Made by a program: the position numbers and the translations under genes
Shown: in pieces, positions 36,250 through 47,617 of the stretch
How the letters are laid out: every line of letters begins with the position of its first letter
Numbering within the stretch: the stretch's first letter is position 1
The notes under the pieces: model-generated
What the model saw: only the letters and a program-made list of their open reading frames with translations
Database searches by the model: none
Told to the model about the DNA's origin: nothing
Assembly (NCBI GenBank): GCA_032719365.1
Contig: CM064872.1
Coordinates: 16,585,572 to 16,649,571, forward strand
DNA from: Prinsepia uniflora
Lineage: Eukaryota > Streptophyta > Magnoliopsida > Rosales > Rosaceae
DNA: 64,000 bases
Direction: 5' to 3'

Positions 36250-38095
36250 TGACTACGCCCAAACTACGCATTAAATTAAACACGTAATTGGAGTGATATG
36301 CAATTTAAACCTTTTTTGTGTGGATGTAGTATTGGTAAATAAGGATCGTTCTTAACCAGGGAAATTAGGGAACATTGATATTGTGTTAGTGGGAATGATA
36401 ATGAATAAAAGAATGAATTAAAGAATAAAATAATCAAAGAATCAATAAATTAAAGAATAAAGGAATAAAAGAATAAAAAAATAAAAAATAAAGAATTAAA
36501 GAATAAAGAATAATGAATAATGAATAAAATAAAAGAATAAAAGAATAAAAGAATAAAAGAATAAAGAATTAAAAATGGGGGTTTTAAAAAGATTTGTAAT
36601 GTAAACTAAAGAAAACACTAACTAAGAATTAAAATACAAATGCTCATGCTAATTAGAACTTACAAACCATATAGTAGTTTCATAGATAAAACTCACACTT
36701 TTACGTAAGTAATTTCGAATTAACAATCACATTAATTAAACTACTTCTAAAAATAGACTTCATTCAAGTACAAATTTTGCCAACACTCTAACATTTTGCT
36801 CATAATAAACCAATCACGAAATCCTACCTTTATCATCTCAAATACTTACATATATCTTTCAAATATTATAAATGCATTAACCATTAATGTGCATCAAACA
36901 TCAATATGCTTCAAATATTTACAACATGATTCACCTTAAGTTTATAATTAAATGCGCCGATAGCGATCAACATTTAATCTCTTCAATTCTACTCTAAGTG
37001 CACCGACAGCGGATAAAACACTGAATATCGAATTGAAGTTTAAGCACTAAAATATATGAAGTAAAAGAAATTCAGAAAGTAAAACACATGGAGATTGTAT
37101 TCATACTTACAAATGTTAGAAAAAAAATACCAACACATATATTGAATTATAAGTAAAACCAAAACAATAACAAGAATTTAAGTAAAGGGAATAAAGTAAC
37201 ACTTTCGGAACCCAAGAACAGCTTGTGATTCCGAAAGTGGATGAAAACAATGGAATGTTATTCATAAGGAACACCGACAGCGGCTGGAACCTTATGAAAA
37301 TGGAGGATAAAACATAAGAATGCGGACTTAAATTCTAGAATTATTTCGGAAATACTTGGCCTAGGTATTTCTTAAGGAAAGCATAAAAATGTAATTAAAG
37401 ATAAGTTTAAGAAATTCTAAGAACATAATAAAGAAAATGAAAATAAGATAATTAATTAAGAAGAAAATTACAAGAAGTTACAAATGGTCCCCAAAAATAA
37501 AGAACAAAATAAAGAAGATGAACTAAAAGAAGAGAAGAACTAGAGAGAAAATATAAAAACCTAAACTAAGAGGAGAAACAAAATGGGAAAAATGAGGACT
37601 AAGGGAGACTAATGGGGACTAATGGAGACTAATGGGGACTAATGGGGACTCCTAATACATGAAATGGCCTCCCTATTTATAGAGGGAGTGCCACAATTGT
37701 TTAAATTAAAAGTACAAAATTAAATTATAAAAATAACAATAAAATAATACATGAAGAAGTGATGGAAATGATGAGATTGGGTGGATTTTGGGGAAAAGAT
37801 ACTGATTTTGGGGAAAGATGCTGATTTTTGGCTTGGGCTTCTAGATTTCAGCAGCTTCCCACCGAATTTCCTTGCGATTTTCGGTGGCTTCTCATATTTC
37901 GTCCATATTTTCTTCGTTACAACTCCGATCGGGACGATTCTTTCACCAAAATACTCCAAATTCCAAGCTTTATTTATTTCTACAAAAATATCACAAAATA
38001 AATTATTTTATCTAATTATTTATTATTTTAATATTAAAAGTCAAGTATAAAGGGTATAAAATAATATAAAATAATGCTTAATTAACGACCTATCA
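36250..38095 (-). repeat. 5' LTR of the Tat/Athila-like element
   Basis: Partner of 30774-32572. It is slightly longer, with small insertions such as GCGCCGATAG near 36955 and CGCC near the terminus. The minisatellite is at about 36405-36568. Confidence 0.92.
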
Positions 38096-38466
38096 CCCGT
38101 GTGACTGGTATTTACGGAACTTGGGGCTGAGACCCTAAAAATGGTTGTTAAACATGTGTGATTGGATAAATGATTTTACTATGCATGCATGCTTTTTAGT
38201 GAAGGGTATAAAGGTCCTTATAAAATGTTTTTACGAAACTTATTACTTTTTGTCCACTCACAGTCTTTCTGTTTTTAATACCCTTCAGGTTGGATACGAT
38301 GCGGACTGTAGCAGAGACCGAGATATCACATACCTCCTCCGGATCCTGGTGTACTCTGATAACCCGAAAGGGAAAAGGTCGGAAATATCCCTTGTCTGAC
38401 ACTCCGTGTAGACGGGAGCAGGGTCATCCCGCGTTAATCCCGGGGGGATTGGGATGGGTCCTGTCA

Positions 38467-39906
38467 TCGAACCCAAGTGGTTGTGATTTGAAAACATGCT
38501 ACAACCAACTCAACTAATAAGCCCAATTTAAAATATAAGTAACCAAATAATATATAGTACAAATCCCAACTTAAAAACAGTCATCCCCTACCTTGCGCGG
38601 GTCTGCGATTCGGATTTTTTTGACCTGGCGGCATGACCCGACTGGTTTAAGCTCATTTTACGTCTGATTTTCACCCAATTTAAGCCAAATTCGATTTTTT
38701 TAAGTAAATAATGAGATCTATCTCCTTAAAATAAGAAAAATGATCGAAATTTCGTGAGATATCTTTTCCCCCTCTTATGTGCCGTCGGCCAATTTTAATG
38801 AAATATCGGCGACATTTCGCCGATATTTTTATCCTTAGGTAATAGAGTGTACAACGAGTGTTTGTCAAGAGTGTTAAAAATCAAGTATTGACGCATTACA
38901 CGGTGTAAATCCAAAGTAATATAGTGTTATTTGTCCTTTTTTGATATATAATCAAATTTTATATAGATAAGACCATTAACATAAAAATAAGGAGTTGAAA
39001 CAAAATGTTTATATATGTCGATAAATAATTGTCATCGTCTCTAATTTTTATCAAAATATTACTAATCATCATAAAAATTCAAAATTAAAATATATCGTCC
39101 CTTAATTTTGTCATGATCATATATAATGATAATTTTTCTATTAATTTTTTAAATATTTCCTATTAAAAATAAAGACAGAAATGTCGCAAGTTTATTGAAC
39201 TGCATAATTGAATTTGAAGAATTGGGCATGTGAGCGAGCACTCTAGTCTATTTTGTTTGGTGGGAAACTAGCTTTAGAAGCTGCTTCTTTTGTTCCTATG
39301 GATGCCCACTCCTTTTGTCACGATTCACGCTTATTGCGGCATTCTACTCATTCAATCCAAGTGTGACACGTTTCATTACAATCAGTGACCAATCATCAAA
39401 GTTGGACCATCCAATCAATCATTTTCCCTCAATATCAATACGGCTCCTTCCTTATTCTCCGCCAAGGACAAACCCCCAACTCAAGATGTTAAGAGTCACT
39501 TTAGCCTACTACTTTTGTAACAATCCGAAACCATATGAACTTCGTCACTTCAAGGTTGAATCTGGGCCGTATGTAAATTTGCACCCACTGACTGCTCAGC
39601 ACACTTCCATTTCTCAAGAGTTCGGGATTTTTCTAAATTGTCATTACTCATTACTCATTAGCAGCTGCATGACATTATACAGAAAAATTCATGCCACAAA
39701 AGCGAAATATAATTTGGAAAAAGATGACACAAAATGCACTTTCCAGTCTCCAGAACTTGACATCGTCGCTTTAAAAGATCGATAATTCCAGGTTACATCG
39801 TTGCCAAGTAACACAAGAAAAAAAAAATGTGCACTACTCTTTTCCTTCCACCACAAGAGTAGACATTCACAAAACAGAACTGATACCGCACCATCTGAAC
39901 TACGTC
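38467..39906. other. Intergenic DNA between LTR nest and SAP gene
   Basis: AT-rich, mostly unique-looking DNA. Around 38690-38830 there are short inverted repeats built on CGATATTT and GAAATTTCG, perhaps a small degenerate transposon. The 156-codon frame at 39315-39785 resembles no family I know and probably lies in the 3' UTR or downstream flank of the SAP gene. I see nothing else. Confidence 0.5.
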
Positions 39907-42537
39907 TTAACCACTTGAACTTCTCAGCCGTGCAATCAGTTCATCCTGGAGCATTATATCATGGATTAATAAGGCGTAGGAAGGTTTCGCCTCAACCAAT
40001 TGGAACTAAAACAAAAATGGTGAAGATTGAGATTAGGTCGTCTTGATACTTGCCTTCTTTCCCTTTAATGAGAGACCTTTGGCCTTCAGAAGGGCACGAA
40101 GTCTCTCTACAGTTAACCCCTGGAAGTCCCTAGTAGTTGCTTGGCTGCTGCCGCTTGATCCCTCTGCACATTAAAGCGGTTAGTAACTATAGCCATAACG
40201 ATATCATTGCTTTCATGGAAATTCAGATGAATAGAACATGTCCGACAGAAAAAAGAAACTTCTTCTATTTACCAATCAATGCGCTCTCCCGTAAAGATTG
40301 AAGAGCACCGCTCACTATACAAGAAGTGGAAAATACAAATTCATCACAAAAATGAGATAACTAAATCAGAGATGTTAAGACAAACAAGAGAAATTCAATC
40401 TTATATTAATATTTTCCAATTTACACAAACGAGAAATATACGCTGGTAGTAACCATCTTAAACCATGATGAGACCATACAACCATGCAATTGGCAATGAA
40501 TTTTCCATATGAAACGGAATCCGTCTTCACAAGAAATAAAATTGATATAAATTCTAGGTGATGACTTTATGACGTAATAAAAGTTAGTGATAAAACATAA
40601 AAAATAGCGTCAGGGGAACAGTGGACTGAATCATTTGTGAATGATCTAAAAAAAGCATTCTAATTATTCAAAATCGAAGACCCAATCCAAACATAAACTT
40701 TGTAGCACAAAACATTATAAAACAGTGATTTTTTACCAATAGCTAATACAATATAAACTTAAGGAACTTACCTGGTCGAGAACTAGTACTAGTAGCCGAT
40801 CTCTTAGACGCGGCCTTGCTATCCAAAACTCTTTCAGCAGGCCTAAATGACAGACAATATTCAGGTTAATAGTCCACAAACAATCTTCTTTTTGGGTCAA
40901 AAAGACACTGAATTTAATGATCAGTACACATACAAGAAACCGAAAAATGGTGCCAATAAAAAGGCAAGAAATGGTAAAAGACATTCATATTTTCTAGAAA
41001 CAGCAGTCCATACTATACCCTAAAAAATAATTAGTTCACTGGAACACAAACACATATATGGATCTGATCAAGAAATTTAAACATCATCCAACAACCCAAT
41101 AGGCTGGTATTCATACCTCTTTCTAGAACCTTCAACTGAGCCTTTCACATCCTTTGAACTGGAATCTCCTCTCTGTTTCTTAAGTGTAAGTGATCTAATC
41201 AATATGTTTTGTTGGTTTGTCTGTATCTGTTGATCCTCTGGACAAACAAGAGCCGGTTAACGTCAGGGAAGTTGCCTAAATTCAAAATAGTATGGCATAG
41301 CATATTAATTTATAGTAAACTAAGGGTGGTAGGCTCACAATAAAAGTGTTAGAGCAAAATAATGAACTTCAAAAAACTTGAAAGCACATATAAACCTGGA
41401 GGTGATGTATCATGGACGCAGACATAAACTCGCATCCCACCCTGTAAGCAAAAAAACGTCATCTTGTAAGAGAAAAATTGATGGAGAAAATATCATTTCT
41501 CCAGATAGTTATTCAAATCATGTAAGGTCAATATCCAAATGAGTGAATACACTAAGAAATCTATAACAGCAAATTGATTTCTTGAAACATAGGCTTCATC
41601 TTACTGATTTTTCATATTAGAAGCAAACATAAACATAAAACTATGATAAAACCTACAATAATTAAACATCGGACTTTCCTTCCTGCATTTAATCGACATT
41701 ATATAGGTTGTCAGTAGTAGCCTAAGTGCTTATGCAATGAAACATTCTAGGTAGCCAACATACATACCCACCCTATGACGCACTCCATTATACGGGGAAG
41801 CAATAAAGTGCAATGTAATTGTAAAACAACGAGCACAGCCACATGTATATTCATATTACATTCTCTATTCTAGCGCACATACATACCAAGTGTATTATTG
41901 GAATTGTGAAATTGAATCTGTACATCAGTCATAAAATACACAACAATGGCACATCTTTCCAAATCAAATGTAAATATGTTAATACAAAAATGGAACATCT
42001 TTCTAAGGTACAGTTCAAACCCAATTATCTTAGTCTAGGTAAAAATCAACACTCTTCTGTTCCAAGATTAAAAACTACCCCAAAATGATTCATGATCGAG
42101 TACTTACGAATGTAGGCAGGCAATCACAATACAATTCACTCTAAACCAAATCATACTTAAAAAGCAGATAAAAATAAACAAGAACAAAATTAAAGTCTCT
42201 ACTCTCCGATTTACTTCCTAACCAGGTGTAAAACCCTACAACAGCTACAAGCCAAATGCTCGTTTCAGTAAACTTATATTGAGTATTTGAGTTCCCCCGA
42301 ACCCAACTTGTACAATTAAAAACTGATGAATTCAACAGAGTCCCAAAATATCTTGGCAACCCAAAAAGGAATATTTAACAAGAAAAAGGAAAGAAAACAA
42401 ACAAACAAAGCGATCACCGGATTGGAAGAGAGGACGGTGGAGGAGAGAAGGCCGCGAGATGGAAGGTTCTGGAGAAACTTAGAAGCGCCAGAAGCCGTTT
42501 GATTTGAATCGGATGGCGGAGAAGACGAGCCCTCCAT
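39907..42537 (-). CDS. SAP-domain protein, 168 aa, six exons
   Basis: Exons by eye: 42537-42418, 41441-41396, 41237-41117, 40842-40772, 40163-40054 and 39945-39907, total 507 nt including TAA, with all phases consistent. The first residues are MEGSSSPP. The middle is basic and Ser-rich with a possible bipartite nuclear signal (Arg-Lys-Arg and Lys-Arg clusters around residues 94-115). The last 35 residues form a SAP motif (LTVERLRALLKAKGL, then GKKDELIARL), a helix-loop-helix that binds AT-rich DNA or acts in nuclear RNA complexes. The last intron is GC-AG: AAG|GCAAGT at 40054 to CAG|GAT at 39945, 108 nt. Reading through that donor would instead give a stop six codons later and destroy the SAP motif. 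A nuclear role is likely; the exact function is not known. The short exons mean small boundary errors are possible. Confidence 0.8.
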
Positions 42538-44139
42538 GGCGGGTGAAAGAAAAACCCTCGGTAACTATTGACAAAGGTAAAGCGTGTGAGTCAAATTGAA
42601 GGGGCTCGCGAGTCTCTGAGAGTCTAGGCTTCAGTTTCACGTGTCCGATTATTATGGTATATATATACGTGAATCCTAACCCAATTTTGAATTTCCTAAC
42701 TTGATTTTTAATTAGAAAATATATTTTATTGAAAAGAGTATTATTCATTACTTCTAATTTTAAACTCAAACGTAAAGGCAGCATGAGAAATAAGGACTCA
42801 TTATTATTAAGAGTATCTCGAGCAATATTAGTCAAATTTGGTTACATTTGATCTTGGTGTTACAAAATTCATTTATAATTACCCACTTTAAGAATAGTAC
42901 ACTATTATCAAATTAGCAAGCCACGTTACACTAATCTTTTATGTTTAATTATTTTATTATTTTTGGAAAGACAACTATGCCATGTTTGAAATGTATAAAT
43001 TTAACCAAAAAAAAATTGGCTCAAAACTTATATTCCCTTCCTTAGATAGCTACTTTTGGCTATCATAGTTTATAAAATAAAACTTTATTCAAGGATAACT
43101 AGTTTGATGGGGAAGGTTTTGAACGAACTTATAGTCAAATATGCTCCAACGTGTAGTTAGGTCGGCTCACTATTTGATTACGGATTGTAGACTTCTTCAA
43201 TGTTGGTCTTTCTATATCCTGAGCTTGATAATATGAGATTTTTTTAGTAAGTAATTTGAAATTTATATTGAATTTATTCATAAATAAAATTACAAATAAT
43301 GTTCGTGTGATAGAAATAAGGAGATCGGTGATATACCACAGTCGTTGGAATTTGGAGTAAACAATATCAGTGATAATTCAGTGCATAAAATAAAATTTAA
43401 GTCTATTGATACAAATATTAAATCTATTTAACATTATAAACCTACACTATAAAGTCCTTATTGTGGGAGCCCCTGCAATAAATCTCCGTGGTCCAGGCTG
43501 GCAATGGTACTATGCATGCTCGACCCGATAACCACAGGAAGCCCAGTAAGCGAGGAAGATAAGACCAGTATTGGGCCTGGATTATGTATTTCATAAACGG
43601 ACCATAATTTCCCATCGATCCTTCTCCCTTTTATTATTGCAAGTTTCGTTGGTCAACGACCGACATGCATCAATAAAGCACAAGGCTAGTGAACAGCAAC
43701 CACGTGTTCTCCATCACTGCCAAGGTGTGCGCAAAGTAAGCTCCGGCGCACGATAGAGTCGCCCACCAGCGTGGCCAGCATTGAAAACCGGATAAGAGTC
43801 TTCCTCAAAATGATCAAGTGAATCGGATAGGCTTTACCAAAAACAGTGCCTAATAATTGAGGCACGAGTGCATCACGAACAATGCACCCTCCCACTGGCA
43901 ACCTTCCACATGTCCTCCACGTGTCAAACATCACCTTCCGCCCGGGAAAGTATGAAGATCCAAGGGTGTAGAATTTTGGTGTAGGATAAGGACAGGTTGG
44001 TTCTATTTGACGTCGCTCTCAGTTTTTGTAGTTAAATACTGTCTTGACAGATCAAAACGCTTGTCTCATTCTGAGCAACAGAGAGAGAGAGAGGAGGAGG
44101 AAGTGAGAAAATTGTAATTCGGGTGTGTGGAGAAAAACG
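42538..44139. promoter_or_regulatory. Divergent intergenic region between SAP gene and KING1
   Basis: 1.6 kb between two head-to-head genes. The SAP side is AT-rich. From about 43450 to 43990 the base composition rises and there are inverted GTCCTTAT/ATAAGGAC segments, possibly the ends of an old transposon. A CCACGTGT G-box lies at about 43917. A GA-rich leader (44081-44102) precedes the KING1 start. I assign no precise promoter. Confidence 0.4.
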
Positions 44140-47100
44140 ATGGGTGTGCCGGCGACGACGACGAGGGAGATTGATAGCCCGAGGAGCCCGGAGGCAAAGC
44201 TGGGGATGCAAGTAGAGAATCTGTGGGACGTGCAAGAGCCTCAGCTGAGCCCAACTGAAAAGCTCAATGCTTGCTTTGAGAGCGTCCCTGTCTCTGCTTT
44301 CCCTCCTGCTTCCTCTCATCAAGGTATCATCTTTACATATACACATGGTTTATGATTGAATTTGTATATATATATATATGTGGTGATGAGCTGATGATGA
44401 TCAAATCGTTAATTTATTATGAATTTGATAATGAATGTTATATGATGATGGAAAAAGGTAATATTCAGAGGAATTGATTATTTAGATTGGAATTTGATGA
44501 AAGGATGGTCTGAAATTGGAGAGCTCCTCGTTCCACCATTTTCATCTATCGAATTTGTTCATGTACTATGTCATTTGTCATAATCAGAACTGATTATCTC
44601 CGAAATGATTCATTTCAAGATCATATCTGTAATTTAAAAAAAAAAAAACAAAGCAAGTTAGTGGTGGTTTAGCCATCATATACATGAAACAAATCGAAGT
44701 TATGACTCAATAGTCTCCATTTCATTTATTATTTAGCAGAAATTATTGTATTTTATTATGACAATTATACAAGAAAATTTTGAAAAAGGTGGAAAAAGGA
44801 CGTTGCTCGAGGGATGGGAAAGTATTATCCATTATATTTGGGGTTGGAAACTAAATTAAATTGCATTTCCTTTTTTTTTTCTCATGGATATTATGTGAGC
44901 TCGGTGTGAGATTTGATATTTATAATGGGAAAACTGTTGCTATCATCAGTGAACTTTAGACTAATTTTAGATGTCTCGGAACTTCAGTATAGCTGCCGTT
45001 ACTGAATTTGACACTAATTTTAAATATTCTCCATAAACTTCATTATTAGTAGCACACGTCCCTAAAGTATGCTTGAATGTGCATTGATAGTCTTTCTGTT
45101 AAAATTTATAACTGTTTTTGTTAAAAATAAGGGTAAATTGTCTTTTCAAGTGTGTTTACAAGGATAAGATTAGGATAAACTTTGGGCTTCAATTCTATTG
45201 AGTGGAGGGAATTGTATAAACACGCTTAAAGCACACTTAAAAAGACAATTTTACCTTATTGTTAACCAAAATAATTAAGAGTTTTAATAGGACTGTTAAT
45301 GTACATTCGTACATTAGACATAGTTCAGGGACATCTGATACTAATAATGAAGTTCAAAGACGATAACTAAAATTAGTGTAAACTACTGATAATGAAGTTC
45401 AAAGATGATAGCTAAAATTAGTGTAAAATTTAGGAACGTTTGCTACTAATAATGTTCAGTGACAATAGCTAAAATTAATTCAAAGTTCTTCAAAGTTCGG
45501 AGACGGTGGCAACAGTTTTCTCTGTTTATAATCATTGATGTGGGTTTCTATTTATCTATTGGATTAAGGTTTTGATGAAAATTTATTTGTATTTATTCAG
45601 TGATTGAGATAAAATCAGACACCAGTTTAGCTGAAGCTGTTAAGATACTGTCCGGACATAAAATTCTTAGTGCACCGGTGGTGGATGTCGATGCGCCAGT
45701 GGACGCTAGTTGGATCGACAGATACATTGGCATGGTCGAGTTTGCCGGAATTGTTGTGTGGATTCTACACCAGGTTAGTAACCTAAGCAATTCATGTTAC
45801 TTATTTATGACAATCGCATTGTATTTTTCGTATATGCTAAAAGATTGAAGTAGATTGTGGTATATCATATCATGTGTTGGGAGATTCTGAAATCATGACA
45901 TTTGTGTTTTATCTTGGCAGTCAGAACCTCCATCTCCGAGGACGCCGACTAGTCCATCTAGCGCAACTGCCATTGCGGCAGCAGCTAATGGACTGAAAGG
46001 GCTTGATCTTGCAGGATTTGATTTAGGCTCTGAATTTGCTCCAGACACTGCCGGAAGTTTTTTTGAGGTCTTGACTTCGTCTGAGTTTTACAAGAGCACG
46101 CAGGTCAGTGTATTGAAATATTCAATGACATCATATGCATTACTTTGTTGCGATGTGTATTGATTTTTAAGCACACAGGTTCGAGATATCTCAGGGTCAT
46201 TCCGATGGGCTCCATTTCTTGCTTTACAATCTTCCAACTCCTTCTTGACCATGCTCTTGCTGCTTTCAAAGTACAAAATGAAGAGTGTTCCGGTAGTTGA
46301 TTTGGGTGAAGGAAAGATTGATAATATCATCACACAATCTTCTGTGATTCACATGTTAGCGGAATGTGCTGGACTTCAGTGGTTTGAGAGATGGGGAACC
46401 AAGAAATTATCCGAACTTGGTCTTCCCATGATGGCAGCTAATCGGATTGTCAAGGTGCATCCTTTTCTATCTTCTCATTTTTTGCTATCATTCAACATAT
46501 TTTGGGGTTTTCAACCATGCATAGCTATATGCTTAACTTGATGTCTTAATTACTCAACGATGCATTGAAGCCAAAGATGTAGTCGAAGAACCTGTGACTA
46601 AGGGCCAGTTTGGCAGCTAAAGATGTAGTCGAAGAACCTGTGACCAAGGGCCAGTTTGGCATTGCTGTATTGAGAAAATAATGACTGATATTTGTTGTGG
46701 GAGAAATCTGCTGAAAATGGTTGTTTTCATATATTTTTTTTAAATCGTAAAAATTCATTGTCTCAAATGGATTCGCATAATATAAAACTGAAAGCAGGTA
46801 ACGAGCTGCTTTAGATTATTGTTTTAGTTGACAGCAATAATTCAAAATAGTTGATTTTTATAGCTTTACCAAACATGTTGGTTATCAAAGCTTTTTAAGA
46901 GATTACTTAATCAAACGGACATTAGGAAGATTGCTTTTGGTCTTGATATGTTTTCTGCAGTTAAAGATGATCCATTAGATTTTTCTATTTCAAGCACCAA
47001 GACGATTTTATCAATTTTACATGTCATTTTCTTAGAGGCCTAATAAGCTTTTACAGGTGTATGAGGATGAACCGGTGCTTCAAGCATTTAAGCTGATGCG

Positions 47101-47617
47101 GAAAAAGAGGGTTGGAGGAGTACCGGTGCTTGAAAAGGGTGGTAGCAAGGCAGTAGGTAATATAAGCTTAAGAGATGTTCAGTTCCTGCTTACTGCACCA
47201 GAAATTTACCATGATTACAGGTTCGTAGCTAAACTTTTTTCATATCTATAAATGAGAAGTTACTAATTACTAGCAATGTAATCCTTTTTGAGTTCTAATT
47301 TGACATGTTATGACAGATCTATCACGGCGAAGAACTTCTTGATGGCTGTTGGAAGCTATCTGGAGAAGCAGAACAAAGAATTCTACCCAATGCCAAGTAG
47401 TATGGTGACCTGCAAAAAGGAAAACACAATAAAAGAGTTGATTCTGTTGCTGGATGCGGAGAAGATCCACAGGGTATACGTTGTGGATGATGAGGGGAAT
47501 CTGGAGGGAGTCATCACACTGAGGGATATCATCTCAAAGCTCGTTCACGAGCCCCGTGGCTACTTTGGGGACTTTTTTGACGGTGTTCTACCTCTGCCAC
47601 AGAACAGCAGGGTTTAA
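44140..47617 (+). CDS. KING1: SnRK1 regulatory gamma subunit (KING1-like), 426 aa
   Basis: Exons by eye: 44140-44323, 45601-45773, 45921-46103, 46179-46454, 47057-47220 and 47317-47617, total 1281 nt with every junction in frame. Start is the ATG in AAACGATGG. The N-terminal block ENLWDVQEPQLSPTEKLNAC (residues 27-46) is diagnostic of plant SnRK1 gamma-type subunits. Four CBS domains follow, at about residues 62-130, 190-250, 273-330 and 350-415. The family modulates the SnRK1 energy-sensing kinase, although plant gamma-type proteins bind AMP poorly or not at all; in Arabidopsis KING1 the N-terminal arm contacts the kinase. Length matches Arabidopsis KING1 (424 aa). The gene looks intact. Intron 1 (1.3 kb) hosts a MITE and intron 4 a 46-bp duplication. 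Confidence 0.93.
44927..45524. mobile_element. MITE with long inverted repeats in KING1 intron 1
   Basis: The ends are GGGAAAACTGTTGC on the left and GCAACAGTTTTCTC on the right, and inverted similarity continues inwards through most of the element (for example AATTGTCTTTTCAAGTGTG near 45135 against CACACTTAAAAAGACAATT near 45231). It is flanked by an 8-bp direct repeat TTTATAAT (44919-44926 and 45525-45532), which fits a hAT-type insertion. No coding sequence is present. Confidence 0.75.
46573..46664. repeat. 46-bp tandem duplication in KING1 intron 4
   Basis: Copies 46573-46618 and 46619-46664 share AAAGATGTAGTCGAAGAACC and AGGGCCAGTTTGG with one internal mismatch. The second copy runs into an AT-rich stretch to about 46922 whose end (AATCAAACGGAC) is roughly inverted to GGCCAGTTTGG. 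This resembles hAT-like MITE ends, so the duplicated unit may include a transposon end. Confidence 0.7.

Larger units (their letters stand above)
30774..38095 (-). mobile_element. Full-length non-coding LTR element, Tat/Athila-like (LARD type)
   Basis: Left LTR 30774-32572 and right LTR 36250-38095 (about 1.8 kb each) flank a 3.68-kb internal region. TSD CCCGT (30769-30773 and 38096-38100) is perfect. On the minus strand a primer site for tRNA-Asp follows the right LTR, and a purine-rich tract precedes the left LTR. The internal region has no gag or pol frames, only AT-rich DNA with short tandem repeats and a TTGGGAGGCAACCC motif (about 34343-34360, minus strand) often seen in Tat/Athila-type elements. 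The LTRs differ by several indels and many substitutions, so it is clearly older than the gag-only element. It must depend on a partner element to move. Confidence 0.92.
1682..38466 (+). mobile_element. Outermost solo LTR (Tekay/Del-like Ty3-gypsy), split by four insertions
   Basis: The LTR starts TGTAACGACCCGTCC at 1682 and ends CCTGTCA at 38466. Flanks TCAAA (1677-1681) and TCGAA (38467-38471) match at four of five bases, as expected for an old TSD. The LTR survives in five pieces: 1682-2744, 17150-17177, 26368-26916, 29899-30773 and 38101-38466, about 2.9 kb in total. Between them lie insertions 3591-17144, 17178-26362, 26917-29893 and 30774-38095. No internal region or second LTR is visible, so it is a solo LTR left by LTR-LTR recombination. 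It is the oldest member of the nest, and its hairpin arrays (30090-30310) are more decayed than those of the others. Confidence 0.85.

Noticed and set aside
39315..39785. 156-codon frame downstream of the SAP gene
   Set aside because: No recognisable family and no splice or promoter context; it more likely lies in the 3' UTR or flanking DNA.
43450..43990. Possible small LTR or DNA transposon upstream of KING1
   Set aside because: Only one 8-bp inverted pair (GTCCTTAT/ATAAGGAC) and no clear TSD or matching termini, so I did not call it as a mobile element.
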